A stretch of 52,333 nt of DNA from a bacterium BMS3Bbin10 (GTDB lineage Bacteria; Pseudomonadota; Alphaproteobacteria; Rhizobiales; Methyloligellaceae), in NCBI GenBank assembly GCA_002897995.1, contig BDTT01000029.1, positions 1-52,333 of the forward strand. The letters are read 5' to 3'. Below are positions 51,489 through 52,333 of this stretch, piece after piece (position 1 is the stretch's first letter; every line of letters begins with the position of its first letter). Position numbers and translations under genes: made by a program. The notes below the pieces were generated by a model. That model was not told where the DNA came from and did no database searches. It saw only the letters and a list, made by a program, of their open reading frames with translations.

Positions 51489-52166
51489 TCAGAACCCTTC
51501 AAATTTTGCAAAGCCCGAAACCGGTTCGCGCCCGGTGCGAAGGGCGTTTTCCGGGGCGCCGTCGTCCGCATAGCCAAGCGCCATGCCGCACACCAGTTCC
51601 TGCGTATCGGGAATCTCCAGAACCTGCGCGACCACACGGTGATATTGCACCCAGGCGGCCTGCGGGCAGGTGTCGAGGCCGGCGCCCCGCGCGGCGATCA
51701 TGATATTCTCCAGAAACATGCCATAGTCGAGCCAGCTACCCAGTTCGAGCAGCTTGTCGATGGTGAAGATGAGGCCGACGGGCGCGCCGAAGAAGATAAA
51801 ATTGCGCCCGTGCTGCCTGTGGGTTTTTTCCCGCTCCCCCTTCTCGATGCCGAGCAGGCCATAAAGGTCCCAGCCGACCTTGCGGCGGCGGGAAATATAG
51901 GGTTCGGGGATTTCATCCGGGTAATATTTATACGAAAAGCTGTGCTTGTCCGCTTCGGTTTCGTGGGCGTGCAATACGGCTTCGCAGAGCCTGGTTTTCG
52001 CATCGCCCGCGAGCACCCGCACCTTCCAGGGCTGCGTGTTGGTGCCGCTCGGCGCGCGGCTCGCCACCTCGAGTATGTGCTCGACAAGTTTGCGCGGCAC
52101 CGGCCTGGGCAGAAAGGCGCGCACCGAACGCCGGCTCGTTATGGCCTTGTCGACGTCATTCAGCAT
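51489..52166 (-). CDS. Nitroreductase family protein
   Basis: 225 residues from ATG 52166, with GGGGAG five bases upstream; a longer frame to 52280 has a Gly-rich, non-family start. FMN-binding features: ITSRRSVRAFLPRPV near the N terminus, RAPSGTNTQPWKVRV, and GLDTCPQAAW in the C-terminal half. Such flavoenzymes reduce nitro, quinone or enone groups with NAD(P)H as cytosolic homodimers. Insertions around residues 75-115 (KYYPDEIPEPYISRRRKVG) resemble the Rv/NfnB-type subgroup. Convergent with yqeY (64 bases between stops). Confidence 0.88.
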   Translation of the reverse strand: MLNDVDKAITSRRSVRAFLPRPVPRKLVEHILEVASRAPSGTNTQPWKVRVLAGDAKTRLCEAVLHAHETEADKHSFSYKYYPDEIPEPYISRRRKVGWDLYGLLGIEKGEREKTHRQHGRNFIFFGAPVGLIFTIDKLLELGSWLDYGMFLENIMIAARGAGLDTCPQAAWVQYHRVVAQVLEIPDTQELVCGMALGYADDGAPENALRTGREPVSGFAKFEGF

Positions 52167-52239
52167 GAAACTCCCCTCATTCGCGGGGCACTTTAGTCCG
52201 GCAGTCCCGCCGCCGCCATAGGGCGCCAGGAAAATGATT

Positions 52240-52272
52240 GCGGCGGAGCCCCGGAAAACAAGGCTCCGCCGC
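52240..52272. terminator. GC-rich hairpin upstream of the nitroreductase gene
   Basis: Perfect 11-bp stem GCGGCGGAGCC/GGCTCCGCCGC with an 11-base loop. On the minus strand it is followed by AATCATTTTCC, a weak T tract, so it could end transcription of a gene entering from the right. Nothing else is recognisable in 52167-52320. Confidence 0.5.
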
Positions 52273-52318
52273 GGTTCCATTCACGCCGGCAATATTTGCG
52301 CTTTCCCAGATCGCTTCA

Positions 52319-52333
52319 TGTTTTGATGGAATC
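52319..52333. repeat. Start of a second copy of the TTTTGATGGAATC element, cut by the window end
   Basis: The last 13 bases, TTTTGATGGAATC, are identical to the centre of the palindromic element at 42972-43014. Only the left half is in the window, so its palindromic nature cannot be confirmed. Confidence 0.45.

Overview
The window looks like a chromosomal segment of an alphaproteobacterium. I saw no insertion sequence, phage gene, integrase, CRISPR array or rRNA. Four things point to this group. The tRNA-His has G1:U72 and A73 and no encoded G-1. There is a rhizobial-type very-long-chain fatty acid (VLCFA) lipid A operon (acpXL to lpxXL). There are two DUF2336 proteins and two phasins. The DNA is GC-rich. 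Nothing fixes the genus; a member of the Hyphomicrobiales or a near relative that makes polyhydroxyalkanoate (PHA) is my best reading.

Layout. 1-4.3 kb: a 5'-truncated serine hydrolase, an orphan PAS-histidine kinase, two phasin genes each preceded by a pair of TGC-N3-GCA operators, a strong terminator and tRNA-His. 4.4-13.2 kb: a LysR regulator divergent from a six-gene operon with a Tat-exported binding protein, ATPase, fused two-domain permease, Asp/Glu-racemase-type enzyme and two FAD amino acid/amine oxidoreductases. It looks like an uptake and breakdown route for an unidentified amine or amino acid. 13.4-15.8 kb: ubiT-ubiU-ubiV, the oxygen-independent ubiquinone pathway. 15.9-23.0 kb, minus strand: acpXL, fabZXL, two ketosynthases (one without the first catalytic His), a reductase, a zinc-type dehydrogenase, an LpxXL-like acyltransferase and an outer-membrane barrel with a frame problem at its start. 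23.2-25.9 kb, divergent from acpXL: a two-domain Rid/chorismatase-like protein and two different 2-oxoglutarate/Fe(II) oxygenases, with a CRP-like site in the shared promoter region.

26-32 kb: exported rhodanese, a GT2 and a polyprenol-type glycosyltransferase, and a MarR-controlled EmrAB-type efflux pair. 32-39 kb: BT1-like transporter, tandem repeats with FNR/FixK-like half sites, a CBS-DUF294 nucleotidyltransferase-like protein, a secreted protein built of six about 60-residue repeats with paired cysteines, a small exported protein with four CX3C motifs, a third 2OG oxygenase and an ELM1-family protein. 39-52 kb: AsnC regulator, two DUF2336 paralogues, greA, carB, an internally duplicated protein of unknown function, GST with a divergent TetR and a perfect 24-bp palindrome, a small exported protein, carA, yqeY and a nitroreductase.

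The most promising places for undescribed biology are the Rid plus twin 2OG-oxygenase cluster beside the VLCFA operon, the Cys-paired repeat protein with its CX3C neighbour, and the internally duplicated protein between carB and the GST gene. All functions are read from sequence alone, without database searches.
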